A DNA stretch of 64,000 nucleotides from Buxus sempervirens (lineage: Eukaryota; Streptophyta; Magnoliopsida; Buxales; Buxaceae): contig OX387183.1 of the NCBI GenBank assembly GCA_947561395.2, positions 42,948,901 to 43,012,900 on the forward strand, read 5' to 3'. Position numbers and translations under genes: made by a program. Shown in pieces: positions 11,711-23,895 of this stretch (position 1 is its first letter; every line of letters begins with the position of its first letter). The notes below the pieces were generated by a model that was not told where the DNA came from, did not search any database, and saw only the letters and a program-made list of their open reading frames with translations.

Positions 11711-13614
11711 GGAGACTCCTCCTTAAGCAAATGGCACTCAACTCTTGTTTTGAATTCTCGCAAAGAAGAACTCCAAGAGAAGAAGAAAACCGCTGAGGAA
11801 TCGCTTCCAGAACTCAAGTAAGCCTCAACTTTTCTTTTTATTTTGTCTTTACATTCCTAGATCTAGATCTCTTCTTCTACCTTTCTGTAGTGTAAAGCCT
11901 TGTTTGTATGTGTGGAAATCCTTCCCCGGCTCAAAGTATCTCAAGACTTCCCTAGCCGTAAAACGTGAAGGCGGATCTAGGAGAAACGAGACTGGGGATT
12001 GACCCTAGTGCTAGAACCCATGTAGCATAAGGCCTTTTTGATTGATTGTAAACCGTTCCATATTCAAAGTACCCTTGATTATCTTGAAGAACCGTGTTTA
12101 ACGGGGAGAGAGAACAGAGGGAAACGATAATGGAACGGAACCCTAGGCTGTCTTAGAACCCTATTTGGATGAATATGTATGCATGCTATTGATCTCGTTT
12201 GGTTTTTTTACACTTGCACATACATATCACTATTTTGGCGGGATAGGCTCATATTTGGGGTTTATTGCATTTATTGTGATAAATCTCAAATAAATGACCT
12301 CAATCAATTCTGGAATGCCTTTTGGATGATTTTTAAAGTATTTGTGTTCATCTTCCACGAATCACATATTTGTATCAATTTTCGGATTTTGTTTTTTCTT
12401 CAAGAATGGCTTAGCTTAACAGCACCTGTACCCTTACTTCAGACGCTCATAACTTCATCGTCCGGATGAATTTTAGAGCAATTATAGAACCATGGGAAAG
12501 GTGAGACTGTCTAGTTTATGTCCACCAAATTTCATGAATTTCCATCAAGCGGATTTTTGACACCTCTCTGTCGAAGTTAAGTGGACAGTTCAGGTTCAAG
12601 TACAAAACTTGTCACTTCGACGGACCGCCATGTGTTCGTTTTAAATCCGATTCGAGTGATTTTTGTTTCTGAGTATTCCTTTATGAGTCTATTTTCTAAT
12701 CCAGTTGGTCCCATAATTTGTGGATTCCATTTGAATTATTGGTAGCCGATTTACTCAGAACTGTTCATTTATACTTTTCTGGGTAAATCTGTGATCTTCG
12801 GGGCCTGTTCGGGAGACCACCCAAGGCACATCCGAAGGGATTTTTGTATGAGGCTAGTTGTTGTTGAAATATGGTCATACAGACTTCAATCACACCAAAT
12901 TTCGTGGATTTTTATGTAGTGGATTTTTCTAGACAATTTTCCAAAGTTGCCCACTTATCACTTTTAAAAATCCCCAGCAGCAACTTCAAAGGAGCATAAC
13001 TCCTAGGATTTCTATCGGAATGAAGTGAAATTTTGCATGAGACCCTTATTTACTGTAATCTTTCAAATGGATTTGGTTTGGTTCAATTTAATATTGGATT
13101 TGAATGATTTTAAGGCAAATGGCATACTTTTTACCAAACTTCCCGGATTTGATTCAACTTGGTTTTGAGCAACTTGTGCTTTGATTTCCATCTTTTTGTG
13201 GTATTCCAGAAATGATATTGACATAAGAGAGGATCTAGAATCCATTTAGATCTTCATGTGAAAATATCATACATTTGACATTTTTCAAGGTTTTTTATGG
13301 TGTTTAGCAAGCTTTCTTACTTTCTTTATGCATGAACATACACTTGGCTACCACTTCGTGTGGATGAATGGGGGTGACTAACACCTTCCCCCGTTCATAA
13401 TCTAATCCCCTTACCCATCTCTGGATTTAATTTTTAAGGAGGGTTATTTTTACCCTAGAATTGGCATTTTTGCACTTTTTGATGATTTTTAAATATTTTG
13501 GTGTCCATTCTCACCCCAAAATCATGAATGGTGGCGACTCTCCCATTTTTATTTCGAGCCCCGTGTGTTGACGGAGGGATGATCACACCGGTGATTTTTC
13601 CCATGTCTCACAAC

Positions 13615-13632
13615 TGGCGACTCTGCTGGGGA
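13615..13632 (+). other. Primer binding site of the composite element
   Basis: TGGCGACTCTGCTGGGGA, two bases after the LTR end. The same sequence occurs at 47819 and, inverted, at 14015-14032. The primer tRNA was not identified from the sequence. Confidence 0.8.
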
Positions 13633-13929
13633 TTTGTGGATTTAAGCCATTTTGTGTATATTCATGCTTTTTCTTTACTTTTGAATGCTTGCTATTTTTT
13701 TACTTTATTGGTGTATATTGGTGTACTCTAAATCTGATTGGGATGCTTTTAAAATTTGACATTGATAAAGGCATGTGTGTATGGTTAGATTATGCTTAGG
13801 ATCATGTTTATGGCCTTACCTTGTTGTGCATGCCTACTTGTTTTTTTGTGTATCTTGTTTTAAGAGGTTTTAGTACCATGTCATCTCTCCAACTCAAGAT
13901 AATGCCATTTCTGTCATAAATGAGATGGC
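13633..13929 (+). other. Short leader fragment
   Basis: About 300 bp resembling the start of the leader at 47837 onward (shared TGTATATTCATGCTTTTTCTT). No gene. Confidence 0.6.
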
Positions 13930-14014
13930 CAAAGTAGCAGGATACTTTGGCCAGCCTTAGGAGTATGCGGATCAGGCAGGCCCTTTCAGATGAGGTCATT
14001 TCCTTCTTGACTGA
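13930..14014 (+). mobile_element. Fragment of the antisense DUF7745-type gene
   Basis: About 85 bp nearly identical to 17661-17745 within exon 2 of the antisense gene (GGATACTTTGGCCAGCC onward). It ends directly at the inverted primer binding site, with a short shared GATCCC at the join. Confidence 0.8.
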
Positions 14015-14034
14015 TCCCCAGCAGAGTCGCCAGT

Positions 14035-16345
14035 TGTGAGACATGGGAAAAATCACCGGTGTGATCATCCCTCCGTCAACACACGGGGATCGAAATAAAA
14101 ATGGGAGAGTCGCCACCATTCATGATTTTGGGGTGAGAATGGACACCAAAATATTTAAAAATCATCAAAAAGTGCAAAAATGCCAATTCTAGGGTAAAAA
14201 TAACCCTCCTTAAAAATTAAATCCAGAGATGGGTAAGGGGATTAGATTATGAACGGGGGAAGGTGTTAGTCACCCCCATTCATCCACACGAAGTGGTAGC
14301 CAAGTGTATGTTCATGCATAAAGAAAGTAAGAAAGCTTGCTAAACACCATAAAAAACCTTGAAAAATGTCAAATGTATGATATTTTCACATGAAGATCTA
14401 AATGGATTCTAGATCCTCTCTTATGTCAATATCATTTCTGGAATACCACAAAAAGATGGAAATCAAAGCACAAGTTGCTCAAAACCAAGTTGAATCAAAT
14501 CCGGGAAGTTTGGTAAAAAGTATGCCATTTGCCTTAAAATCATTCAAATCCAATATTAAATTGAACCAAACCAAATCCATTTGAAAGATTACAGTAAATA
14601 AGGGTCTCATGCAAAATTTCACTTCATTCCGATAGAAATCCTAGGAGTTATGCTCCTTTGAAGTTGCTGCTGGGGATTTTTAAAAGTGATAAGTGGGCAA
14701 CTTTGGAAAATTGTCTAGAAAAATCCACTACATAAAAATCCACGAAATTTGGTGTGATTGAAGTCTGTATGACCATATTTCAACAACAACTAGCCTCATA
14801 CAAAAATCCCTTCGGATGTGCCTTGGGTGGTCTCCCGAACAGGCCCCGAAGATCACAGATTTACCCAAAAAAGTACAAATGAACAGTTCTGAGTAAATCG
14901 GCTACCAATAATACAAATGGAATCCCAAAATTATGAAACCAATTGGATTTGAAAATAGACTCATAAAGGAGTACTCAAAAACAAAAATCACTCGAATCAG
15001 ACTTAAATCGAACACATGGCGCTCTATCGAAGTGACAAGTTCTGTATTTGAACCTGAACTGTCAACTCAACTTCGACAGAGAGGTGTCAAAAATCCGCTT
15101 GATAGAAATTTGTGAAATTTGGTGGACAAAAACTAGACAGCCTCACCTTTCCCATGGTTCTGGAATTGCCCCAAAATTCATCCGAATGATGAAGTTATGG
15201 GCGTCCGAAGTAAGGGTACAGGTGCTGTCAAGTTAAGCCATTCTTGAAGAAAAAACCAAATCTGAAAATTGATACAAATATGTGATTCGTGCAAGATGAA
15301 CACAAATACTTTAGAAATCATCCAAAAGGCATTCCAGAATTGATTGAGGCCATTTATTTGAGATTTATCATAATAAATGCAATAAACCCCAAATATGAGC
15401 CTATCCCGCCAAAATAGTGATATGTATGTGCAAGTGTAAAAAAACCGAACAAGATCAATAGCATGCATACATATTCATCCCAATAGGGTTCTAAGACAGC
15501 CTAGGGTTCCGTTCCATTATCGTTTCCCTCTGTTCTCTCTCCCCGTTAAACACGGTTCTTCAAGATAATCAAGGGTACTTTGAATATGGAACGGTTTATA
15601 ATCAATCAAAAAGGCCTTATGCTACATGGGTTCTAGCACTAGGGTCAATCCCCAGTCTCGTTTCTCCTAGATCCGCCTTCACGTTTTACGGCTAGGGGAA
15701 TCTTGAGATACTTTGAGCCGGGGAAGGATTTCCACACATACAAACAAGGCTTTACACTACAGAAAGGTCGAAGAAGAGATCTAGATCTAGGAATGTAAAG
15801 ATAGAAAATAAAAAGAAAAGTTGAGGCTTACCTGAGTTCTGGAGGCGATTCCGCAGCGGTTTTCTTCTTCTCTTGGAGTTCTTCTTTGGGAGAATTCAAA
15901 ACAAAAGTTGAGTGCCCTTTGCTTAAGGAGGAGCCTCCTATTTATAGGCGAAGGCTAGGGTTAGGGTTGGTGAGAATGGTAGACACAACATAATGTCTAT
16001 AGCCCACCAACCTTAATCCTAAGGTTATTTCCGCGATTTCCACTCATTTAATGTGGGATATGATGGTAAAAGTGAAAAGCTCTCGGAAAACCCTAATTTT
16101 GAGCAAAACTTATGTATCCGGTATATCAGACCGGATACACATGGGCCTTAAGGTATCCGGTACATGGCACCGGATACACTAAGCACTGCTTGTATCCGGT
16201 ACTTGTTACCGGATACGAAAAGGCCTGCTTGTATCCGGCTTGAGTTACCGGATACAGGTAAAAATTCATTTTCTTCAATTTCTGTGCTGGCTTTCCATGA
16301 GATAATGATTTTTTATGATTGTTTGTGCAATTTGGGGTGTCTACA
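14035..16345 (-). mobile_element. Inner inverted LTR with PBS and polypurine tract at its two ends
   Basis: 2.31 kb LTR in minus orientation, an inverted repeat of the left outer LTR. On its 3' side (14015-14032) is the inverted PBS, and on its 5' side (16346-16362) a polypurine tract (minus strand GCAAAGAGGGGCAGT). An LTR with a PPT before it and a PBS after it is the arrangement of a one-LTR circle or a tandem junction, not of either end of a simple element. Confidence 0.85.
16114..16255 (-). promoter_or_regulatory. Four-dyad array, 39-bp period (inner LTR U3)
   Basis: Dyads at 16114-16138, 16153-16177, 16192-16216 and 16231-16255, exactly 39 bp apart. The N9 centres differ from those of the other arrays while the GTATCCGG and CCGGATAC arms are kept. 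Confidence 0.8.
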
Positions 16346-16362
16346 ACTGCCCCTCTTTGCGG
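16346..16362 (-). other. Polypurine tract
   Basis: Minus strand reads CGCAAAGAGGGGCAGT directly before the LTR start TGTAGACACC. A closely similar tract, AAAGAGGGGCAGC, precedes the different LTR at 32228. Confidence 0.75.
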
Positions 16363-16944
16363 GAGCTGCGAAGCAGTGAGCTGCAAAGAGTAGACAAGCC
16401 CAAATTGCATTTCATTGAGCATGATTTGCTCGGTTCAATTCAATTTTTGTAGAAAACAATTTTCGGGTGGAAATTTGCCAAAAAGCCCTAACTTTAAGGG
16501 GGCATCTCTCCAATAATTCTTAAATTCCACTGAGCTCTCGTGGCTATGAAGTGGATTTTAAGCCCAAAAATAGGATTTTTTGAAAAACTGATTTTTTATC
16601 AAACCAAGTTGAAAATTGAGTGGATATCATCCTTTTGACCAGGCACATTTCCCCAAGGTTGCCCTAAATTCCACCGAGCTCTCGTGGCTGTGAGGTGGAT
16701 TTTAAGGCAAAAATAGGGATTTTGAGAAAATAGTAAGAATTATAGCACAAGTTTGCTCTTTTTATTTTTTTTTCTTTTCTTTTATTTTTATTTTTCTTTT
16801 TCTCTTTTTTTTTCTCTTTTTTTTTTTCATTTCCTTTTCTGTCTTTTTTTTTTTCTATTTTTTCCTGTTTTTTTCTATTTTTTCTGTTTTTTTCTGTTTT
16901 TTTTTTTTTTTACAATGTGCTGACATATCTCTCTTCCTTTGCAG
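16363..16944 (+). other. Non-coding stretch before antisense exon 2
   Basis: Contains two similar CCGAGCTCTCGTGGCT-type phrases and then about 170 bp of T-rich sequence ending in a TTTGCAG splice-acceptor-like signal at 16944. The first exon seen in the other copy at 60.4-61.1 kb is not found here. Confidence 0.6.
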
Positions 16945-17829
16945 CTTTGGCTACTTGATCATTTGAGCCAGGTTGAAGAGATCAATCGACACTTCTTCCC
17001 GAGTCTGAAAGTCCCGTTCTTGATGAGCAACAGGGGGTGCCCCGATATTCCAGGGGGCAAACAGGGCTGGTTTACTTTCTTGGGCTCACTTCAGGAGGAC
17101 CAGGTGAGATGGCCTGGCACTTATCAGCCCAATGCAGCGACAGTGATTAGCTTCCGTGACCGCAACTTTTTGATCCTAGCGGGCCTGAAGCATGCAGTGC
17201 TGTATCTTCCTTTGCGGGTCCTTCGTCAGTTCCGTGCGACCCAGGGGATTATCATCCCATGTGGATATGAGGATCGTCTTGGGCCCCTTTCTATGAAGCT
17301 GAATGCCTGGTTGAGGAAGGAGTGGTCCTATGTCCGCTTCATGCATGGTCCAGTCTTCTCAGAAGCCCATGTGAAGGATTATCTCTTCTGGATTAAGGAA
17401 CAGATACAGACTCAGGCCCCGGTACCCGAAGATCCTCCTGTAGTCTTGGCTCCCACCTATGAGGACATTCTAGAGTCTGAGCGGGCTTCTCATAAGCGGC
17501 TTCAGCAGATATGGGTACGGGAGGCCCAGGAGCTCAGGATACAAGGCACTTATCTGGAGAGGCAGCTTGAGGAGCAGATCTCACACCGTATTGCCGTGGA
17601 AGAGAAGTTGGAGGAGCAGAGGCAGGCCCGTCGCTTCGAGGTCCGTATGATCCGGCAGAAGTACCAGGATACTTTGGCCAGCCTTAGGAGTATGCGGATC
17701 AGGCAGGCCCTTTCAGATGAGGTCATTTCCTTCTTGAGTGATCCCGCTGCAGAGGGGGCTTCAGGAGTTATTGCAGCTCAGGCAGCTCGGATTCGGGAGC
17801 TTGAGGAGCGGCTAGGAGACAGAGACTAG
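16945..17829 (+). mobile_element. Antisense extra gene, second exon (DUF7745-type)
   Basis: Runs opposite to the gag-pol part beside it. It opens LWLLDHLSQVEEINRHF after a consensus acceptor and ends LGDRD with a stop at 17829, about 294 codons. The first half carries a DRNFLILAGLKH then LYLPLRVLRQFRATQG motif typical of the plant DUF7745 family. The second half is a charged helical coil ending RIRELEERLGD. It is highly similar to the exon at 59380-60258. Extra ORFs, sometimes antisense, are known in Tat-lineage elements. Function is not known. The call rests on motif resemblance. Confidence 0.7.
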
Positions 17830-18778
17830 CTTTATTTCCTGCATTATTATTTTTTTTCTACCTTTGTACCAAAGCAAACTCCAATAGTGGAAAGACAAAG
17901 GATTTAATTCAAAATAAAATTTTTATATTATTGGCCTCAGAATGCTCAGATGCTTGTAAAAACAAAGGTTTTATGAAAAGTATTTGATTTATCATCACTG
18001 GCCAAAGTATAATTTTTCCTTTTTATATTTATTTTTGTATTTTTTGAAATTTGGTCCATGCACTTAATCACCTATAATTAAAGGAATTAAAACCAGGTTA
18101 AATAATGAAAAGGGTAGTCCACAAAATACTGAGGGCTCAGAACCGTCCATCTTAGGACCTTTAGAGTCATTCCCAAGTGCCAAAACTGCTCCATTCTGCT
18201 CATGCCAACTTTGCTTAAGGCTCAGATCCCCATGATCAACTCAACCTCTGATTTTCTTATTTTTTTCTTTTTGCCTTTTTGCCAATATTGCCCCTAGCGC
18301 CAGTTACGGTTTTCACTAGGGCCGGCTTCTGAATTCCGTCATCACCCATCTTACTCTGATATTTGAATCTACAAGCTAAGATCACCGAGGGCTTAAAAAT
18401 AGGACGAAATAAAGGCTAGGCTCAGTTTATGAAAGAAAGGGTATTAAAGGCCCAAAATTTTTCAAGTGCGGAGATAGGCCAACCGGATTTACAGTCATGA
18501 TAAATTTACCCATTTTTCCCCAAATTGCATTTTTTGCATCTATTTTCACACTCGGCTTTCATTTGCCATTTCCATTGCTTTTCCTCTCTTTTTCTTTTTC
18601 TTCCCTTACTTTGCCATAATTGGCTTTGCCCCAATTTGTTTTGCCCCCAATTTAAGACTGTAAATCCGGTTTGGGTTTATCAAAGAAACGAACCAGCTCA
18701 ACTTGGCTAGACTAGGGATTAAAATTTTTGAAGGAAATAAAGAAAAATGGCCTGGGATCATTTCCTAGAAATATTCAC
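17830..18778 (-). other. Non-coding region between pol and the antisense gene
   Basis: About 950 bp that is the inverted counterpart of 58422-59379 in the large element. It contains T- and A-rich runs and phrases shared with 1-1700. The pol and antisense genes converge into it, so it may hold the 3' ends of both transcripts. No gene seen. Confidence 0.6.
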
Positions 18779-21700
18779 TCAAGGGAAATACCTTTTTACC
18801 GCATCAGAGTTAATGGGCTCAGGAAAATCTGACCCATCCATTTCTGCTAAGATGAGTGCTCCCCCTGATAGGACTTTCTTGACGACATATGGGCCTTTCC
18901 AATTGGGCTTGAAATTACCACGACGATCTTCCAAAAATGGTAGAATTTTCTTTAGCACCAGGTTTCCTTCTTGGAAAGTTCTGGGCCTCACTTTCTTATT
19001 GTAAGCCCGAGCCATTCTCTTCTGGTACAACTGTCCATGGCAAAGCGCTTTCAACCGCTTTTCTTCTATCAGGTTAAGTTGATCATGTCTCGACTGGACC
19101 CATTCGGCTTCTTCTAGTTCTGCTTCCATGAGCACTCGGAGTGATGGGATCTCCACTTCCACGGGCAAGACTGCTTCCATCCCATAAACTAGGGAGTATG
19201 GGGTTGCCCTAGTTGAAGTCCGGATCGAGGTTCTGTAGGCATGTAGAGCAAGTGGCAGCATTTCATGCCAATCCTTGTAGCTCACTACCATCTTCTGAAT
19301 GATTTTCTTTATGTTCTTGTTTGCTGCTTCCACTGCTCCATTCATCTTTGGCCTATACGGAGCTGACTTATGATGGGTGATCTGAAACTGCTCACACATT
19401 TTCTTCATGTCCTTGTTCTTAATATTTGAAGCATTGTCTGATACTATGGCACTTGGCAGTCCATAGCGACAAATGATATTGTGCTTCAAAAATTTAATAA
19501 CATGGTTGCTAGTGATGTTTGCATATGAGGCTGCTTCCACCCACTTAGTGAAATAGTCGATCGCCACCAGGATGAATCTGTGCCCGTTCGATGCCTTAGG
19601 GGAGATCATGCCGATGACATCTATGCCCCACATAGAGAAGGGCCAGGGTGATGTCATGTTGTGCAGCTCACCTGGGGGTGCATGCTTATTATCTGCATAT
19701 ATCTGACATTGGTGGCACCTTTTGACATGTACACAACAATCATGCTCCATGGTCGTCTAGTAGTATCCCAGCCTCAGGATCTTCTTAGCTAGCATGTGCC
19801 CACCCATATGGGGCCCACAGACTCCTCCATGTACCGTCTCGATCAACCTTTCCGATTCAGCCTTGGCTATGCATCTTAGCAGAATGTCGTTATTTGACCT
19901 CTTGTACACATGTCCACCACTTAACAGAAACTGACCTGCCAACCTCTGTATTGTCCTCTTCTCAGTAGCAGTGGCATTCTCTGGCAGACTCCGATTGTTC
20001 AAGAAATTTTTGATATCTTGAAACCACGGAGCTTCTTCTTCTGGTGCTCCCTCTAGAACGAGACAGTAAGCCGGTTCATCTCTAACCTCAATTTCCAGCG
20101 GTCTGATGTCTACTCCTTCTGGTATGCTGACCATTGAAGCCAAGGTTGCTAGAGCGTCGGCAAACTGATTCTTGGCCCTTGGCATATAGTTGAAGGAAAT
20201 TCGAGTGAAATTTGTGCTTATTTCTTCCAAGTACTGGTGATAGGGGATCAATTTGTGATCCTTTGTTTTCCACTCACCAGTTGTTTAGAAGATGATAAGA
20301 CTCGAATCCCCGTATACGTCAAGTTCCTCTACTCCATGATCCATGGCTGCTTGCAATCCAATTATGCATGCCTCATATTCTGCTATGTTATTGGTGCACT
20401 GGAATCTCAGCTTTACTGCAATCGGGATGTGTGAACCATCTGGTTTAACCAAGACTGCCTCTATTCCGTTCCCATTCATATTGGCGGCCCCATCAAAGAA
20501 CATCTGCCAAGAACCCTCATTGTCCTCCTCTTCAGTGTACAGAATTGCCTCATCTGGGAAGTTGGTCTTCAAGGGTTGATATTCTGGCAGAGGATGTGCA
20601 GCCAGGTGATCAGCTATGGCTTGACCCTTGATCGCCTTCTGGGTGATGTATGTGAGGTCAAACTCGGACAATAGTAGTTGCCACTTTGCCGTCCTGCCAG
20701 TCAGTGCCGGTTTCTCAAATAAATATTTCAGCGGGTCCATCCGGGATATCAATAGTGTGGAGTGACTAAGGAAATAATGCCTTAGCCTCTGAGTGGCCCA
20801 CACTAGAGCACAACAAGTCTTCTCCAATGATGAGTACTTAGCTTCATATTCTGTGAATTTTTTACTCAGATAGTAAATTGCCCTTTCTTTTCTACCAGTC
20901 TCATCATGTTGCCCCAAGACACATCCCATCGACGTTTCCAACACTGACAAGTACAGGATCAGCGGTCTTCCTGGAGTTGGTGGCACTAGCACAGGTGGGT
21001 TTAGCAAATACCTCTTTATTGTGTCAAATTCCTGCTGGCAGTCCTCATTCCAGACCGTCGTGTTATCTTTCCTCAAAAGTTTGAAAATTGGTTCACAGAT
21101 AGCAGTGAGCTGTGCTATAAACCGGATTATGTATTGAATCCTTCCAAAAAAGCCCCTGACCTCCTTCTCGGTTCTGGGTGCTGGCATTTCAATTATGGCC
21201 TTGGCTTTAGCCGGGTCAATTTCAATTCCTCTTCGGCTCACTATAAACCCCAGTAATTTCCCTGATGTAGCCCCAAAGGCGCACTTAGCCGGGTTAAGCC
21301 GTAGACTATACTTCCTGAGCCAATCAAACACTTTCTTCAGATTAATCAAGTGGTCCTCCTCTTTGCATGATTTGGCAATCATATCGTCCACATAGACCTC
21401 CATCTCCTTGTGGATCATGTCATGGAATAGTGCAGTCATGGCCCGCTGGTATGTTGCCCCAGCGTTTTTAAGCCCAAATGGCATGACAGTATAGTGGAAT
21501 GTGCTCCAAGGTGTGATAAATGCTGTTTTCTCTTGATCTTCCTTAGCCATCTTGATCTGATTATATCCTGAGAAGCCATCCATGAAAGAGAACAGGCTAT
21601 GTACCGCAGTATTATCGACCAGAATGTCGATGTGTGGAAGCGGAAAATCGTCCTTTGGGCTTGCCCTGTTTAATTCTCTATAATCCACGCACATCCGGAC

Positions 21701-23895
21701 TTTCCCGTCCTTCTTTGGTACCGGTACTATGTTTGCAAGCCACTCCGGGTACGTAGAGACTGCCAAAAATCCGGCTTGAAATTGTTTGACCACTTCGTCC
21801 TTGACTTTCAGAGTCCACTCAGGTTTCAATCTTCTCAGCTTCTGCTTAATTGGCTTAACCCCTGGCAAAATTGGCAACTTGTGCACCACCATGTCTGTGT
21901 CCAACCCCGGCATATCCCGATACGACCAAGCAAACACATCCTTGTAATCTGCCAAGAACTGTGACATTTCATTTTTCTGCACATCAGACAAGCATGACCC
22001 GATTTTCACAATTTTTGGGTCATCTTCAGTCCCAAGGTTTATGGATATGGTCTCCTCAATATTAGGTTGGACCCCCTTTTCATGACATTCTAATTGGTAT
22101 TCAATTTCTTTTGGAACGTCTTCTCCTTCGATCTCGATCTCTTCTTCGATCCCCATAAGGTCAAAGTCGAGCTCGAAGTCGAAGTCGTATTCAACCTGGT
22201 CCAATTCGGTCTGATTATATGGTTCATAAGTGGTTTGGACCTTTTTGAAAAAATTAAATTTCCTAGAAAAAATAGAAAAATCTTTTTGGTTTTTTTGCGG
22301 GCCTTCTAAACATAATTCCTTTAAAGACGAAGGCCCATTAGAACCTTCAGGGAAATGGCAATCCACTATTGGAGGTTTTTTTTTTTGGAAGCCGCGTCAG
22401 TTTGCCGAACTAATGCTGCTTCAAAGGTAAGGGGAGTTTCCTCCCAATTGTTTAATACAAAATTTTTGGGCGCAGGGGAAATAGGGAAAGCCTGCTCCTC
22501 AAACCCAGAATCCGGTGCCATCATCACCGGGTGGGTACTGCCCTTTTCTGCTACGGGGCCCAATCCAGAAATGACCTCCTCTGGAATCTTGACTGCGGCC
22601 TAGTCAATGAACGGCAGTTCCATGTCTGCCCCTGTCTTTTCGCCTTCCGTCATGGCGAAGAAGGCCCTAACATCTTCAGAATAGTCCAACTGCCGCTCGG
22701 GCTGTGGCCCAGGCCCATCTGCTGCTTCCAGTATTGGAGAGGGGTTATAGGGTTGTAGGGCCGTAACAAAAGGCTTTTGAAATGGGTTAATGTTTCGGTA
22801 TGGAGGCTTGGACTGGTCCATGGGAGGAGTTATTTGGATTATATAGGAGGGCTTTGGAAAGTTCACCCTCAGATGCGGGAGTTTTCCTTTGCTTCTGCTC
22901 TCCCCTTATTCGTGCTTCATTCTCCTCCAGCGTCTGGGCTTGAAGCCCAACCCTACCTTGGAGATCAGTTTCTTAGCCGTGATTGGCTCCACCATCCCTT
23001 GCAGATTGATCCCCACGCCTTTCCCTGGGTGAAAGTGGTATTTCTCCATCACTTTCTTGACCATTTTTTCTGCAGTGGTCCCCTTTTCCTTCTTTTTCTC
23101 ACACCCCCAGGTATGTAATTGACCGCCTCAAATTGAAATGAGTGGAACGCAATCTTGTCGACAGTTAGATCCACATTGATCAAGGGTACATCAGGTGACA
23201 CAATGTGTGGCACCAAGTTTTCAGCTAGGACTGTTATCACCCTTTGCCCTTTTATGTACTTCACTCTTTGGTGGAGCGTGGATGGTATTGCCCTAGCAGA
23301 GTGTATCCACGGCCTTCCTAGGAGTAGATTGAATGCTGTGGGTATATCCATCACTTCAAATGTGATGTTAAAGATATTCGGCCCAATTGTGACCGGCAGT
23401 TCAATCTCCCCTAGGGAGTAGGTCTTGGAGCTATCAAAAGCCCTCACTATCCGCCCATTTCGTTTGATCCTTGACTGGTCCAGACCCAGCTTGGTAAAAG
23501 TGATTAACGGGCAAACGTTTAACACCGACCCGTTGTCAATTAGTACCCGTGCAATCATGCAGCCCTTACAAAGCATAGTGATGTGCAAAGGGTCAACGTG
23601 ATAGCACCCACCTGGGCTGATCTCACCCTCTGAGAAACTTATCACGTTGTGTGACAAGATTTGACCAACCATTTTACCAAGTTGGTCTGGATCAATGGTC
23701 TGGGATACATGTGCACTCTGTAGCACCCTCAACAATGCATCCCTATGCTTTTCAGAATTCAGCAAAAGGCCCAGTATTGAAATCTGGGCCGGGACCTTGT
23801 TTAGCTGATCCACAAGATTGAATTCACTCTTTTTTATTATTTTTATGAGGTTGGCTGCCTCATTTTCTGCACCCTGGGGGGTGTCTTCTCCGAGT
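18779..23895 (-). mobile_element. pol and part of gag-protease, composite element
   Basis: Minus-strand coding of a Tat-lineage element. In order from 23.9 kb down: end of gag, an aspartic-protease-like part (VLIDNGSVLNVCPL), a G-patch-like part near 22.8 kb, reverse transcriptase (FMDGFSGYNQIK, YVDDMI), the standard RNase H, a second RNase H opening MFFDGAANMNGNG, and integrase (zinc-finger CHQCQIY, then GIDVIG, SDNAS). It closely matches 53.3-58.4 kb. Dual RNase H assigns it to the Tat lineage. The 5' part of gag is not present next to the right LTR. Fossil, about two to four breaks. Confidence 0.9.

Larger units (their letters stand above)
10824..13612 (+). mobile_element. Left outer LTR of the composite element
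   Basis: 2.79 kb, begins TGTAGACACCCC and ends ATGTCTCACA. It contains a four-dyad array (11394-11535), a telomere-like CCCTAACCCTAACC stretch near 11690, TATAAATA at 11703-11710 and a splice-donor-like AAGTAAGCC about 110 bp further on. It is followed by the PBS. Confidence 0.9.

Noticed and set aside
12179-12469. A 96-codon open frame (MHAIDLVWFFYT...) repeated at 15178-15468 and 24792-25082
   Set aside because: It lies in the U5 part of the same LTR each time. Its conservation follows from recent LTR identity, and it is lost in the more diverged copy at 46.4 kb.
13063-13245. A 60-codon frame identical at 14402-14584
   Set aside because: Shadow of near-identical inverted LTR copies, with no start context or protein family.
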